Assembly (NCBI GenBank): GCA_035294305.1
Contig: DATGLD010000033.1
Span: 18,470 to 82,469 of the forward strand
From: DASRBN01 sp035294305
GTDB taxonomy: Bacteria; Chloroflexota; Ktedonobacteria; Ktedonobacterales; Ktedonobacteraceae
Direction: 5' to 3'
DNA: 64,000 nucleotides
Shown here: one piece after another, positions 17,918-26,350 of the stretch
Numbering within the stretch: position 1 is the first letter of the stretch
Layout of the letters: every line of letters begins with the position of its first letter
Translations under genes and position numbers: made by a program
Notes under the pieces: model-generated
Told to the model about the DNA's origin: nothing
Seen by the model: only the letters and a program-made list of their open reading frames with translations
The model's database searches: none

Positions 17918-18358
17918 CTATCCTTTTTTCTCAGGATTGACATATTCGGGGTATGCCGTCGGAGCCGGAGCAGAGGTCGCAGTGCCGGTACCCATGCCGG
18001 TATTCGACTGCGCGCTTTGCTTTGCAGATTGTGTGGCCTGCTTCGTTGTCTGGGCGACATCCTGGCCCGTCTGCTTCACATCATTAGTTGCCTTTTGAGC
18101 GAGTTCGCCAAGGCCCATACCTGTGTCTTTCATCTTTGCAGCCGCCTGTTGAGCATAACTCTTCAAGTTACTGCTTGTCTGTGAGACACTGCTCGAAACC
18201 TGCTGTACGTACTGGTTGAGCTGTTCGTTTTCGGGCAGATAGCCACGCAGCTCTTCAAATCGCTCGCGCAGCAAGTTGCGCATCTCCTCGCCCCGCATGG
18301 GGGCCACCAGCAGGCCAACCCCAACCCCAACCAGCACACCTTTAAAGAAACTGTTCAT
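17918..18358 (-). CDS. YtxH-domain small membrane protein
   Basis: ATG 18358 is preferred over ATG 18367 since the AGGAAAGG site abuts the first ATG but lies 8 nt from the second, and family members usually begin near MNSFFKG. The 146-residue product starts MNSFFKGVLVGVGVGLLVAPMRGEEMR, the glycine-rich single-pass segment of YtxH proteins. A helical Gln/Ser/Lys-rich region follows (VKQTGQDVAQTTKQATQSAKQSAQS), ending in a low-complexity tail. YtxH proteins are often stress-induced; the exact role is unknown. An AGTACT-N4-AGTACT palindrome sits about 58 nt upstream of the start. Confidence 0.75.
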   Translation of the reverse strand: MNSFFKGVLVGVGVGLLVAPMRGEEMRNLLRERFEELRGYLPENEQLNQYVQQVSSSVSQTSSNLKSYAQQAAAKMKDTGMGLGELAQKATNDVKQTGQDVAQTTKQATQSAKQSAQSNTGMGTGTATSAPAPTAYPEYVNPEKKG

Positions 18359-18415
18359 CTTCGCCATCCTTTCCTATCTGGCCAGTTTGCCAGGTACCAC
18401 ATTCCTGAAATTAAT

Positions 18416-18431
18416 AGTACTCATCAGTACT
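18416..18431. promoter_or_regulatory. Palindromic operator candidate AGTACT-N4-AGTACT
   Basis: AGTACTCATCAGTACT is a perfect 6-bp inverted repeat around CATC. Fifteen of its 16 bases recur at 39206-39221 upstream of another minus-strand gene. Here it lies between the divergent YtxH and histidine kinase genes, close to the YtxH start. Confidence 0.5.
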
Positions 18432-18580
18432 GGATTTGCCTGGAAAACGAGTTTAAAAACCATCCATTACAGATACGTGCATGGTAATCAATCAGTTTCA
18501 GTATACACTACAAAACGCCGCCAGCCTTCTACCCTCTTCGCGAAGTATCAGCAGACCCTGCCAGTAACAAATTATTGGAC

Positions 18581-18609
18581 TTCCGTTCTTTTAAGCGATA
18601 GCATATAAT
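18581..18609 (+). promoter_or_regulatory. Possible promoter of PAS/GAF histidine kinase gene
   Basis: A perfect TATAAT at 18604-18609 lies 40 nt before the ATG. With a 17-nt spacer the -35 element would be TTCCGT, a weak match. The -10 is the main support. Confidence 0.4.
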
Positions 18610-18648
18610 TTATCTATATTTTCTAGCTTAACGGTCAGGAGTAATTGA

Positions 18649-20337
18649 ATGGTTGAAATTCACCAGCACGACCTCAGCCCCCTACTGAATTCATTTCACG
18701 AAGGAATTTGCTATCTCGATACAAATGGTGCATTGATCTACCATAACGAAGCGGCGGAAAGGCATTGGAACCTGAAACACGCGTCCGGCAACAGGCTCGC
18801 AAAACAGGCCGCCGTGGCACGAGCGCTCGCGGGTACACAGGTCCAGCAGGAAATTGTGCATGTCAGTGAAAAACTGTTCCTGCTAATCAATTCCGTCCCT
18901 CTTCATTCAGCAAGCAATGCTATCAAAGGGGTCGTTATTACCTCGTATGATGTCAGCGACCACCTGCTTGAAGAACTCCAGGCTCTGACCGCGTTAAACA
19001 TACTGTTAGAGGTCATGCTGGACACATATGGTGAGAACGAAAACAACGAAATCGACGAGGTTCTACGTCGCATTGCTATCCTCATTCCCCAGATGGAATC
19101 GGTAGATAATAGTGTCGCTTTTCGCCTTGACGATAAAACAGGGAAAATTGTCCCCATTGGACTGTTTGGCTCAAGCCAGCAGAGCAAGGAAGAGTGGCAT
19201 AAGGAACTTGAGGAATTGACCATCGATCTGCAACAGGCCTTAGACAGATCCTCGCCACCCTATCTGCAAACCTTAAGACTTGCGCGTCCCCTGATGTTCG
19301 ATTTCGCCTCTTCCCCCGCTCTGAGCAATCCACGCCAGTTGCGCGCCGCAATCTACGCCCCGGTTATGTTCAACGGGCATCCCCTAGCTGTCTTAGGGGT
19401 CGAAAGACATCGCCCACTCGGTCAGGACCCCACCTATTTCCCGCAGTGGACTGTCGATATGCTCACAGCACTGGCGAGATTTGCGAGCATGACAATCGAA
19501 AAAAATCACCTGCTGCTAGCGCTAAATCGTCAATACGGCGAATTGGAAACCGCTCGCGCGCTGCTTAACCAGCGAGATGAGTTCATTTCGCTGACCGCAC
19601 ATGAGCTCAAAAACCCACTCACCGCTATTCGCGGTCAGGCCCAGGTCTTGCGTCGTTATTTCAGAAGAATGATGCACCCAGGAATTGCTAACGCCGAAGC
19701 TACCAACGATCTGATTCGAGGGCTGGATAGTATCGAACATCAATCACGCAGAATTGAACATATGATTAATACCCTGCTGGACGTCAGCCGCCTCGACCTG
19801 GATCGCTTAGAAAGCGACTTACAGGAGATCGACCTGGTCCAGTTGGCACGCCGCGCGCTGGCCGAACAACTGCCCTACGCCGCACGTAACCATGAACTTC
19901 ACCTGTTTGCCAATGGCAATCCTGTTCCCATCGTTCCAGCTGTGCCAGAGAGCGCTCACTCAGCACACTCTCTGAAAATAGAGGCTGATGAACAACAACT
20001 GGAACAGATACTGGCGAATCTGCTCAGCAATGCTATCAAATATAGCCCTGAAGATGGCCCGATCATCGTATCGATCCGGCAGGTCGACAACGAATATATC
20101 GAAATTGACGTTGAAGATGAAGGGATTGGCATACCACCGGAAGCACAGGCACACCTGACCAAGCGATTTTTCCGTGCCGAAAATGCCATGAGCGTTGACT
20201 CAAAAGGCTTAGGCCTCGGCCTTTATCTCGTCAACGCTCTGGTTGCCAAACACGGCGGAACGTTAACGATAAAAAGCGAAGGCATTCCTGGCAAGGGCAG
20301 CACTTTTACGGTTAGATTGCCGGCCCACCAGCAATGA
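18649..20337 (+). CDS. Soluble PAS-GAF sensor histidine kinase
   Basis: The 562-residue protein has no membrane segment. An N-terminal PAS domain (about 10-110; FHEGICYLDTNGALIYHNEAAERHW) is followed by a GAF-like domain (about 120-300), HisKA with His318 in SLTAHELKNPLTAIRG, and HATPase with NLLSNAIKYSPE, VEDEGIGIPPE and GLGLGLYLV. It is a cytoplasmic sensor. No response regulator is adjacent, so it is an orphan kinase in this window. The amidohydrolase gene starts 32 nt after its stop, so the two are probably co-transcribed. The stimulus is unknown. Confidence 0.88.
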   Translation: MVEIHQHDLSPLLNSFHEGICYLDTNGALIYHNEAAERHWNLKHASGNRLAKQAAVARALAGTQVQQEIVHVSEKLFLLINSVPLHSASNAIKGVVITSYDVSDHLLEELQALTALNILLEVMLDTYGENENNEIDEVLRRIAILIPQMESVDNSVAFRLDDKTGKIVPIGLFGSSQQSKEEWHKELEELTIDLQQALDRSSPPYLQTLRLARPLMFDFASSPALSNPRQLRAAIYAPVMFNGHPLAVLGVERHRPLGQDPTYFPQWTVDMLTALARFASMTIEKNHLLLALNRQYGELETARALLNQRDEFISLTAHELKNPLTAIRGQAQVLRRYFRRMMHPGIANAEATNDLIRGLDSIEHQSRRIEHMINTLLDVSRLDLDRLESDLQEIDLVQLARRALAEQLPYAARNHELHLFANGNPVPIVPAVPESAHSAHSLKIEADEQQLEQILANLLSNAIKYSPEDGPIIVSIRQVDNEYIEIDVEDEGIGIPPEAQAHLTKRFFRAENAMSVDSKGLGLGLYLVNALVAKHGGTLTIKSEGIPGKGSTFTVRLPAHQQ

Positions 20338-20369
20338 GTTTATGAAGGCTCCCAAGACTGGAGGGAGAG

Positions 20370-21500
20370 ATGCTTGACTTGAGCGGCATCGCGGTGGTAG
20401 ACAATCACTGCCATCCCGTCCTGTTAAACCAGCAGCTAAATGCACAGCGCTTCCGTGGCTTTTTTACCGAAGCGAGCGATTCCCGCTTTCCAGAAACTCA
20501 TATCTCTCACACTGTCTACTATCTCTGGCTTCTTCGACAGCTGGCAACTTTTTACGGCTGCCGGAACAGTGAAATTGACGTTATGGCTATAAGAAGCTCC
20601 CTGGATGGAGATACCCTTATCGAGCGTTTCATACGTGCCGCCAACATCGACACATTCATTCTCGACCCTGCTTTCCCGCTCCCGCATATGTGTTATACGC
20701 CAGAGCGTATGGGACAGCTGGGCCACTGCCGCGTTGCCAGCATGCTACGCCTGGAAACGCTTATGCAGCGCTTGATCGTGCAATACCATGATTTCGATGA
20801 AATGGTTGAGCGCTACACACTGGCTTTGAGCAACGCACGCCTACACGGCTACTGCGCATTCAAAAGCATTGTCGCCTATCGTACCGGACTGCATATCGAA
20901 GATTGGAGCAAAGACCAGGCTGTCTCCTCTTTTCGAGAAGCAGTTTCCAGTATCAGAGATGGGCAATTGCGCATCGCTCACAAGCCTGTGATCGATTATC
21001 TTTTGCACATCGCCTTCAAGGAAGCGGCTGAGCAGGAGCTTCCGCTGCAGTTTCATACCGGCTACGGCGATAGTGATACCGATATGCTGTTGGGCAATCC
21101 ACTACACCTACGCAATGTGCTGGAACGCAAAGAGTACCAAACTATGAAGGTTGTGCTTTTGCATGAGAGCTACCCTTACTCACAACTGGGGGCTTACCTG
21201 GCGGCCATTTATCCGCATGTCTATTTTGATCTGTCCTATATGATTCCTTTTGTAGACAGGTTAGAGATGCTGGCATTTACCCGGCAGGCGTTGGCAGTAG
21301 CCCCGGCCAGCAAACTCATGTACAGTTCGGATGGTATAAATGTGCCTGAAATGCACTGGGCCGCGGCCATGCGGGGGCGTAGCGTCATCGCACAGGTTCT
21401 TCAGGAAATGATCGATGCAGACGAAATTGATGAAGAGCAGGCCTACGACCTGGCGATCCAAATTTTACATGATACTGCCTACACCGTTTACCAACTATAA
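20370..21500 (+). CDS. FluG-like amidohydrolase
   Basis: A metal-dependent hydrolase of the amidohydrolase-2 (TIM-barrel) superfamily, 376 residues, starting after GGAGGGAG. The N-terminal metal motif is VDNHCHP; further probable ligands are LQFHTGYGDSD, VLLHESYP and YSSDG near the C-terminus. This layout matches the N-terminal half of FluG-type proteins, whose C-terminal half is a glutamine synthetase; the GS-like gene at 16366-17727 is the likely counterpart. Substrate unknown. It follows the histidine kinase by 32 nt and precedes the Nudix gene by 44 nt. Confidence 0.8.
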   Translation: MLDLSGIAVVDNHCHPVLLNQQLNAQRFRGFFTEASDSRFPETHISHTVYYLWLLRQLATFYGCRNSEIDVMAIRSSLDGDTLIERFIRAANIDTFILDPAFPLPHMCYTPERMGQLGHCRVASMLRLETLMQRLIVQYHDFDEMVERYTLALSNARLHGYCAFKSIVAYRTGLHIEDWSKDQAVSSFREAVSSIRDGQLRIAHKPVIDYLLHIAFKEAAEQELPLQFHTGYGDSDTDMLLGNPLHLRNVLERKEYQTMKVVLLHESYPYSQLGAYLAAIYPHVYFDLSYMIPFVDRLEMLAFTRQALAVAPASKLMYSSDGINVPEMHWAAAMRGRSVIAQVLQEMIDADEIDEEQAYDLAIQILHDTAYTVYQL

Positions 21501-21544
21501 GATGTTTCTGAACTAAAGTAGAACAAATCCAGGGAGGGACAACA

Positions 21545-22024
21545 TTGGCCAGGTCGATAGATACCTTAGACGCATCAAGTAGCCCGCGTGTTTTTCGCAT
21601 CGGTGTCTTTGCTTTGATCTTCAATGAACAGGGGCATATTCTCCTTGGGCACCGGCGCGATACTGACTGGTGGAATCTCCCCGGTGGCGGCATGGAGATA
21701 GGAGAGACGGTAGATGAAGCATTGCGTCGCGAAGTGCAGGAAGAGACGGGTCTCGAGATCGAGGTTGAAAGACTGGTAGGGGTATACTCGAAACCCCAAA
21801 AGCAAGAGGTGGTGCTGACGTTCCGCTGCCGTATAACCGGTGGGACGTTACAAGCTACTGAAGAGGCGAGTGAGAGCAGATATTTCCAGCCCGACACCTT
21901 GCCGGAGAATACACTGCCCAAACACCGCCAACGTATTGCAGACGCTTTACTCAACCAACCAGCAGCTATTATTCGCTCACAACTCACCAGCACAGAGGAA
22001 GATCAGGGACTTAGGACAGGCTAG
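21545..22024 (+). CDS. Nudix hydrolase
   Basis: TTG 21545 follows AGGGAGGGACAACA. The 159-residue protein contains the complete Nudix box GGGMEIGETVDEALRREVQEETGL (about residues 41-64), with the metal-binding REVQEE core. The N-terminal GVFALIFNEQGHILLGHRRDTDWWNLPGG is typical of MutT-like enzymes. It should hydrolyse a nucleoside diphosphate linked to X; the substrate is not predictable. Probably the last gene of the kinase-amidohydrolase-Nudix unit. Confidence 0.9.
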   Translation: MARSIDTLDASSSPRVFRIGVFALIFNEQGHILLGHRRDTDWWNLPGGGMEIGETVDEALRREVQEETGLEIEVERLVGVYSKPQKQEVVLTFRCRITGGTLQATEEASESRYFQPDTLPENTLPKHRQRIADALLNQPAAIIRSQLTSTEEDQGLRTG

Positions 22025-22141
22025 GTTCCAGTCTCCCACGGGTTCGCGAAAGGGGTTCCGTTCCTGCTGCCTTCTCATAGGGGAAAGTATGCCACTAAAC
22101 CCGAAGAGATCACGTAGAGATGCACGAGTAGCGCTGGTACG

Positions 22142-22804
22142 CTATTTCTCAACCAGTTCTTTCATCATGCCCTGCACGAATCGCAGCTCATCTCTGTTAA
22201 CCGTATGCTCCATACGTGGATATAAGCGCGTCGTCACCACGCCGCCCATACGCTGCAACACTTCAGCTGTTAGCAGCACACGCTCCTTGGGTATGTGGGG
22301 GTCTAGATCGCTACAGCCGAGGAACACCGGTGTTCCTGCCAACGAACCAGGATAATCCCGTGGTGTGCCCGCAGGTCCGATCAAGCCACCGCTCAAACCA
22401 GCTAAGCCACCATAACGTCGAGCATTGCGCGCGACAAACTCGGAGGAAAGGCATGCTCCTTGTGAGAAACCTAATATAATGGTACGTTCCACAGGGATAG
22501 CGGCTGAGGCAAGTTGATCCAGGATAGACGCGATTATTGCCAGAGCCGATGAGAGGTAAGGTTCATTACTCTCTGTGGGCGCTAGAAAACTGTTGGGATA
22601 CCAGGCATTTCCGGCAGCTTGCGGAGCTAGAAATATAAAGCCGGGTTGTTTCAGGTCGGCAGTTAAGCTCAGAATATCTTCTGCTGAAGCGCCTCGTCCA
22701 TGTATCATAATCATAGCTGCCCGCGCCTTTTTCATCGACTCGCCCACTTGCAGAAGTGGTTGGCCCTGGTGCGGCCCGGCAACCTTACGCAATGATTCGT
22801 CCAT
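22142..22804 (-). CDS. Alpha/beta hydrolase, carboxylesterase/phospholipase type
   Basis: ATG 22804 is chosen because AGGAGGGG lies 6 nt upstream. The 220-residue protein shows IMIHGRGASAEDIL (oxyanion strand), the nucleophile elbow GFSQGACLS (Ser in GxSxG), the acidic residue in FLGCSDLDPHIP and the catalytic His in MEHTVNRDEL. It belongs to the dienelactone hydrolase / Abhydrolase_2 carboxylesterase group. Cytoplasmic, with no signal peptide. Substrate unknown. Confidence 0.85.
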   Translation of the reverse strand: MDESLRKVAGPHQGQPLLQVGESMKKARAAMIMIHGRGASAEDILSLTADLKQPGFIFLAPQAAGNAWYPNSFLAPTESNEPYLSSALAIIASILDQLASAAIPVERTIILGFSQGACLSSEFVARNARRYGGLAGLSGGLIGPAGTPRDYPGSLAGTPVFLGCSDLDPHIPKERVLLTAEVLQRMGGVVTTRLYPRMEHTVNRDELRFVQGMMKELVEK

Positions 22805-22890
22805 ACTTACCCCTCCTGATAAATTCACCTGGGAACTGCTACTGCTTTTCCCTTCTGTACACGCAATAAAAGAGCATATATCTCATCAAA

Positions 22891-23862
22891 TTATCTCATC
22901 TGCACAACATCTCTCATCGCATCTTCTAATGCCTGCCCAATTTCTTCAAATGCGCGCTTATACAGCTCACTTGCCCATTGCTCATCCCATATACCCTGCT
23001 CCTTCATGAGTTGCTGGCAGCGTAGGAGAGGATCAGCAGGCGCCTGTTCAGATGGCATTTGCTCATGCTGTTCAGGGCGCGAGCGCACCACGTGCATCTC
23101 CAACAAGACGGGGCCAAGGCCGCTACGCGCATGCCGCATCGCATTTCTCATCGCATCATATACCTCCACAACATCGACCCCATTAACATGACGATGTTCG
23201 ATGCCTGGGGGTAGTTCCAATTCTTGCTTGCAAGATACAGTTGAATCGGAACAATCCTGCTCGCAGATGAATACCGCCGGCAAGGCATGTTGGGCCGCGA
23301 ACTTTATGCCTTCGAGGAAATCAGGTTCGGTGGTGGCTCCATCGCCACAATAGGCAACCGTAACTGCCGGTACCTTACGTAGCTTACAGGCAAATGCCAC
23401 GCCAGCAGCATGGAGAATCAGCGTGGCCACCGGAGTAGTACTCGTAATCATGTTGTGTTTTTGATAGCCCCAATGATGCACCCATCGCCTTTCAACACGG
23501 CCCTCCCCTGAAGTTCCCGCCGGTCTGCCTTCAGCTGAATGGCGACTATGGGCCAGCAAATACGTGCGAAACACCTCATAAGGTGTCATACCAATAGTCA
23601 ATACTACGCCCAGGTCACGATAATAGGGCAGAGTGAAATCCAATCCTACCTCGATGCATACTGCACTTCCCACCTGAGTCGCTTCATGACCACGAGCGCT
23701 CGCTACAAAATCAATCTGTCCCTGTTCAAATAATCTCCAGGCACAATCATCGACAATACGCGAAAAAAGCATACGAGCATACAAATTTTTTAAAAGGGTT
23801 GCGGAAGATGCAGAGACCGCCTTTTTCTCCAATGGATTTTCACCCGATCTATTGTCTTGCAA
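22891..23862 (-). CDS. 2-oxoacid dehydrogenase E1 alpha-like protein, orphan
   Basis: A 323-residue thiamin-diphosphate enzyme resembling the alpha subunit of pyruvate or branched-chain 2-oxoacid dehydrogenase. It has ARGHEATQVGSA, LPYYRDLG and the ThDP/Mg motif GDGATTEPDF. At the end of that motif, where the family has an Asn-Asn or Asp-Asn-Gly, this protein reads CEQDC, so the usual metal-binding Asn is Asp or Cys. No beta subunit follows on this strand. The start is uncertain: TTG 23862 gives the full frame, but its ribosome site is weak and an ATG at MLFSRIV is possible. Divergent from the alpha-beta fusion at 24062; it could be a regulatory or alternative alpha subunit. Confidence 0.75.
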   Translation of the reverse strand: MQDNRSGENPLEKKAVSASSATLLKNLYARMLFSRIVDDCAWRLFEQGQIDFVASARGHEATQVGSAVCIEVGLDFTLPYYRDLGVVLTIGMTPYEVFRTYLLAHSRHSAEGRPAGTSGEGRVERRWVHHWGYQKHNMITSTTPVATLILHAAGVAFACKLRKVPAVTVAYCGDGATTEPDFLEGIKFAAQHALPAVFICEQDCSDSTVSCKQELELPPGIEHRHVNGVDVVEVYDAMRNAMRHARSGLGPVLLEMHVVRSRPEQHEQMPSEQAPADPLLRCQQLMKEQGIWDEQWASELYKRAFEEIGQALEDAMRDVVQMR

Positions 23863-24061
23863 GGACTTTTTCCGCGTGTATTATACGACCTGGCCTCGCT
23901 GTGAAGCAATAATGATAGGAAAGACTTTCGCTCATGCCCACAAAAGTAATAACTCTGTCTTTCTCCGATCAATATTGCTTTTTTCTAATCAAGGATTCTA
24001 TAATGGACTAACGAAACAATCCTCAACTCGAGCCAAAGCAGCTTAGACCAATGGAGGTAGC

Positions 24062-26158
24062 ATGACAGTAAACATACAGGCTACGGAAGCCAGCACTACA
24101 GCAGAGCCGCTGGATATCCTCGCACTGTACCGGACGATGGTTACGGCCCGCGTTACGAACGACTTATTGAAAACGCGCAAGACGCAGGGGCGTTTTGCGT
24201 TTTATATTGGCTGCGCCGGACATGAAAGTATGGCTGCGGTTGTCGCGGCCCTCCGCCCAACGGACTGGCTTTCTCTCTACTATCGCGACCTGGGCGCCTG
24301 GCTCCAGCGCACGGGTGATATTTATGGCCCACTGCGTGAAGCATACTCGCGTACAACCGGTCCTATGGGGGCAGGTCGCAATATGCCATCCCATTATAGC
24401 AGCAAGCGCCACCGCATTCTCCCTACCTTCAGTGAAGTCGCCGCGCTCGGTCCTTTCGCAGGCGGCGTGGCATTCTCGTTGCAGAGGCACGAGAGTAAAG
24501 ATATTCTCATGTTTTGTACCGGCGATGGCGGAGCCGCTACCAACGATTTCAATGTTCTGTTCCGCCAGGCAGCCGTGCATAAACTACCCGTCCTGATGGT
24601 TGTAGAGGATAATGGCTGGGCTATCACCACTCCTTCTCCCATCCAATGGGGAGGTTCGCTGGTTGAGTGGGCTAAGGGCGGCGGTGTCTATGCCGAAGAG
24701 GTGGATGGAACCGATACAATGGCCACTTACCATGCCACCGTGCGCCTCGCCGAACACATCCGCTCCGGCCAGGGTCCTGTTCTGATGCACCTGCGTTTAG
24801 GCCTGCTTGATCCACACTCTAGCAGCACCGACATTCGCGCTTACCGCACCAAGGAAGAGATCGAGGCGACCACTGCTACGAAAGACCCCGTGAAAAACTT
24901 TGGTCGCTGGCTCGTTGAAAATAGTTATCTACAGGAAGCTGATATCGAGCGAATCCGCAAAGAGGTTCGCGCCGAGCTGGAGCGGGCCGAAGCCCAGGTG
25001 TTGCAGGAGCCCGAGCCATCCCCTGATCGGGTCATGCAGCATGTCCTCGCCGTTCCCCAATGGCAAGAAAACACACCCCGGGGAACAAAAAAGCAGGCAT
25101 CAATGTTAGGAGCTATCAATGACGCGCTGGTAGAACTGGCACAACGCGATCCTTACTTTTTTGTCTATGGGCAGGACGTAGGCAGTCCTAGAGGCGGCGT
25201 TTTTGGCGCGACCGCCTCACTGGTCAGCCAATTCCCCGGTCGCGCTATCAGCAGCCCCCTCAATGAACAGCTTATCGTTGGCATCGCGGCGGGCGCAGGC
25301 ATGATCGATGGAAAAGCGCGCTGCGCTGAAATTCAATTCGTTGACTATCACCAGTCGGCTGCCCAGACCATCCGTATGGCGGCACGCACGATGTATCAAA
25401 GTAATGGCGATTGGACGGTCCCGCTGATTATCCGTACCAAGTCGGGCAGTGGCGGCGGCGGTCCCATCTCTAGCGGCGGCGCAGGCGGTGGCGCTTTTGG
25501 CCATTCCAACGCGGGCGAGCAATGGTTCACCTCGATACCAGGCATGATTACCATTTGCCCAGCCACGCCCTACGATGCCAAGGGACTGCTCCTTGAAGCG
25601 GCGCGCTCGCAATCGCCGGTCACGTTCCTGGAACGTGGGCGGCTCTACCGCTCTGAGCCACCAAAGGACAGCGCAGGCAACCTCATAGCAGTCATGGCCG
25701 AGTTCTGGAATGTGCCCGAAGGCTACTACACGCTGCCAATCGGCAAGGCCCGGCGCCTGCGCATCGGTGAGGGACGATCCAATATCGCCATCGTCAGCTG
25801 GGGCACGATGGCGCTGGAATCCTGCACTGCCGCGGCCAATATCGTCAACCGCAACGGTGGAGCTATCGAAGTAGTGGACTTGCGCACGCTTGCGCCTTTT
25901 GATGAAGAGGCGGTATCCGCAGCCGTACGTGAAGCGAATCGCGTTATTATCGTGACGGAAGAATACGACCTCACCAGCTTTGGTCGTCACCTGCATTCCT
26001 GGATTGTGGAACACTGCTTCTACGATCTGGATGGCACGCCTATCTTCATCTCCGCGCTCCCTGCTCCCGCAGCCCCCTATAACGAGCCGGAAGAGAAGGC
26101 GTATTATCCTACGGCAGCGACGATCGAAGCTAGCATCGAGCAGTTGTTGCAGGAATAA
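24062..26158 (+). CDS. 2-oxoacid dehydrogenase E1, fused alpha and beta subunits
   Basis: ATG 24062 follows ATGGAGGTAGC. Residues about 15-330 are an E1 alpha domain (GCAGHESMAAV, LYYRDLG, ThDP motif GDGGAATNDFN ending in EDNGWAI). Residues about 345-695 are an E1 beta domain (MLGAINDALVELAQRDPYFFVYGQDVG, PLNEQLIVGIAAGAGMIDGKARCAEIQFVDY, ADYILNA-like region, VTFLERGRLYR, VIIVTEEYD). Fused E1 enzymes of this kind occur for branched-chain 2-oxoacid dehydrogenase, which decarboxylates oxoacids from Leu/Ile/Val. No E2 or E3 gene lies in the window. Strong terminator directly downstream. Confidence 0.88.
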   Translation: MTVNIQATEASTTAEPLDILALYRTMVTARVTNDLLKTRKTQGRFAFYIGCAGHESMAAVVAALRPTDWLSLYYRDLGAWLQRTGDIYGPLREAYSRTTGPMGAGRNMPSHYSSKRHRILPTFSEVAALGPFAGGVAFSLQRHESKDILMFCTGDGGAATNDFNVLFRQAAVHKLPVLMVVEDNGWAITTPSPIQWGGSLVEWAKGGGVYAEEVDGTDTMATYHATVRLAEHIRSGQGPVLMHLRLGLLDPHSSSTDIRAYRTKEEIEATTATKDPVKNFGRWLVENSYLQEADIERIRKEVRAELERAEAQVLQEPEPSPDRVMQHVLAVPQWQENTPRGTKKQASMLGAINDALVELAQRDPYFFVYGQDVGSPRGGVFGATASLVSQFPGRAISSPLNEQLIVGIAAGAGMIDGKARCAEIQFVDYHQSAAQTIRMAARTMYQSNGDWTVPLIIRTKSGSGGGGPISSGGAGGGAFGHSNAGEQWFTSIPGMITICPATPYDAKGLLLEAARSQSPVTFLERGRLYRSEPPKDSAGNLIAVMAEFWNVPEGYYTLPIGKARRLRIGEGRSNIAIVSWGTMALESCTAAANIVNRNGGAIEVVDLRTLAPFDEEAVSAAVREANRVIIVTEEYDLTSFGRHLHSWIVEHCFYDLDGTPIFISALPAPAAPYNEPEEKAYYPTAATIEASIEQLLQE

Positions 26159-26193
26159 CCGGCATCGCCTTGATATGACGCCGCCTGCCTGTC

Positions 26194-26246
26194 AATACGA
26201 AAAGAGAAGGCTCGAACTGAAAGATTCGGCTTTCTCTTTTCGTATT
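26194..26246 (+). terminator. Rho-independent terminator
   Basis: AATACGAAAAGAGAA at 26194-26208 pairs perfectly with TTCTCTTTTCGTATT at 26232-26246. The inner arm continues imperfectly (GGCTCGAA against TTCGGCT). It lies 36 nt behind the E1 fusion gene and ends in a T-rich stretch. Confidence 0.85.
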
Positions 26247-26350
26247 ATTGCTTGTGAAACAATAGTCCTGGCTAACCCACCTATTGTTGAGTTTAACATA
26301 TCTCCGGCAGGACATCTTTGATCGCCATAAGGCCTGATTGTATCTAATCG

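Noticed and set aside
25217..26014. 265-codon minus-strand frame
   Set aside because: Lies wholly opposite the E1 beta domain of the fused dehydrogenase; composition is that of an antisense shadow with no ribosome site.
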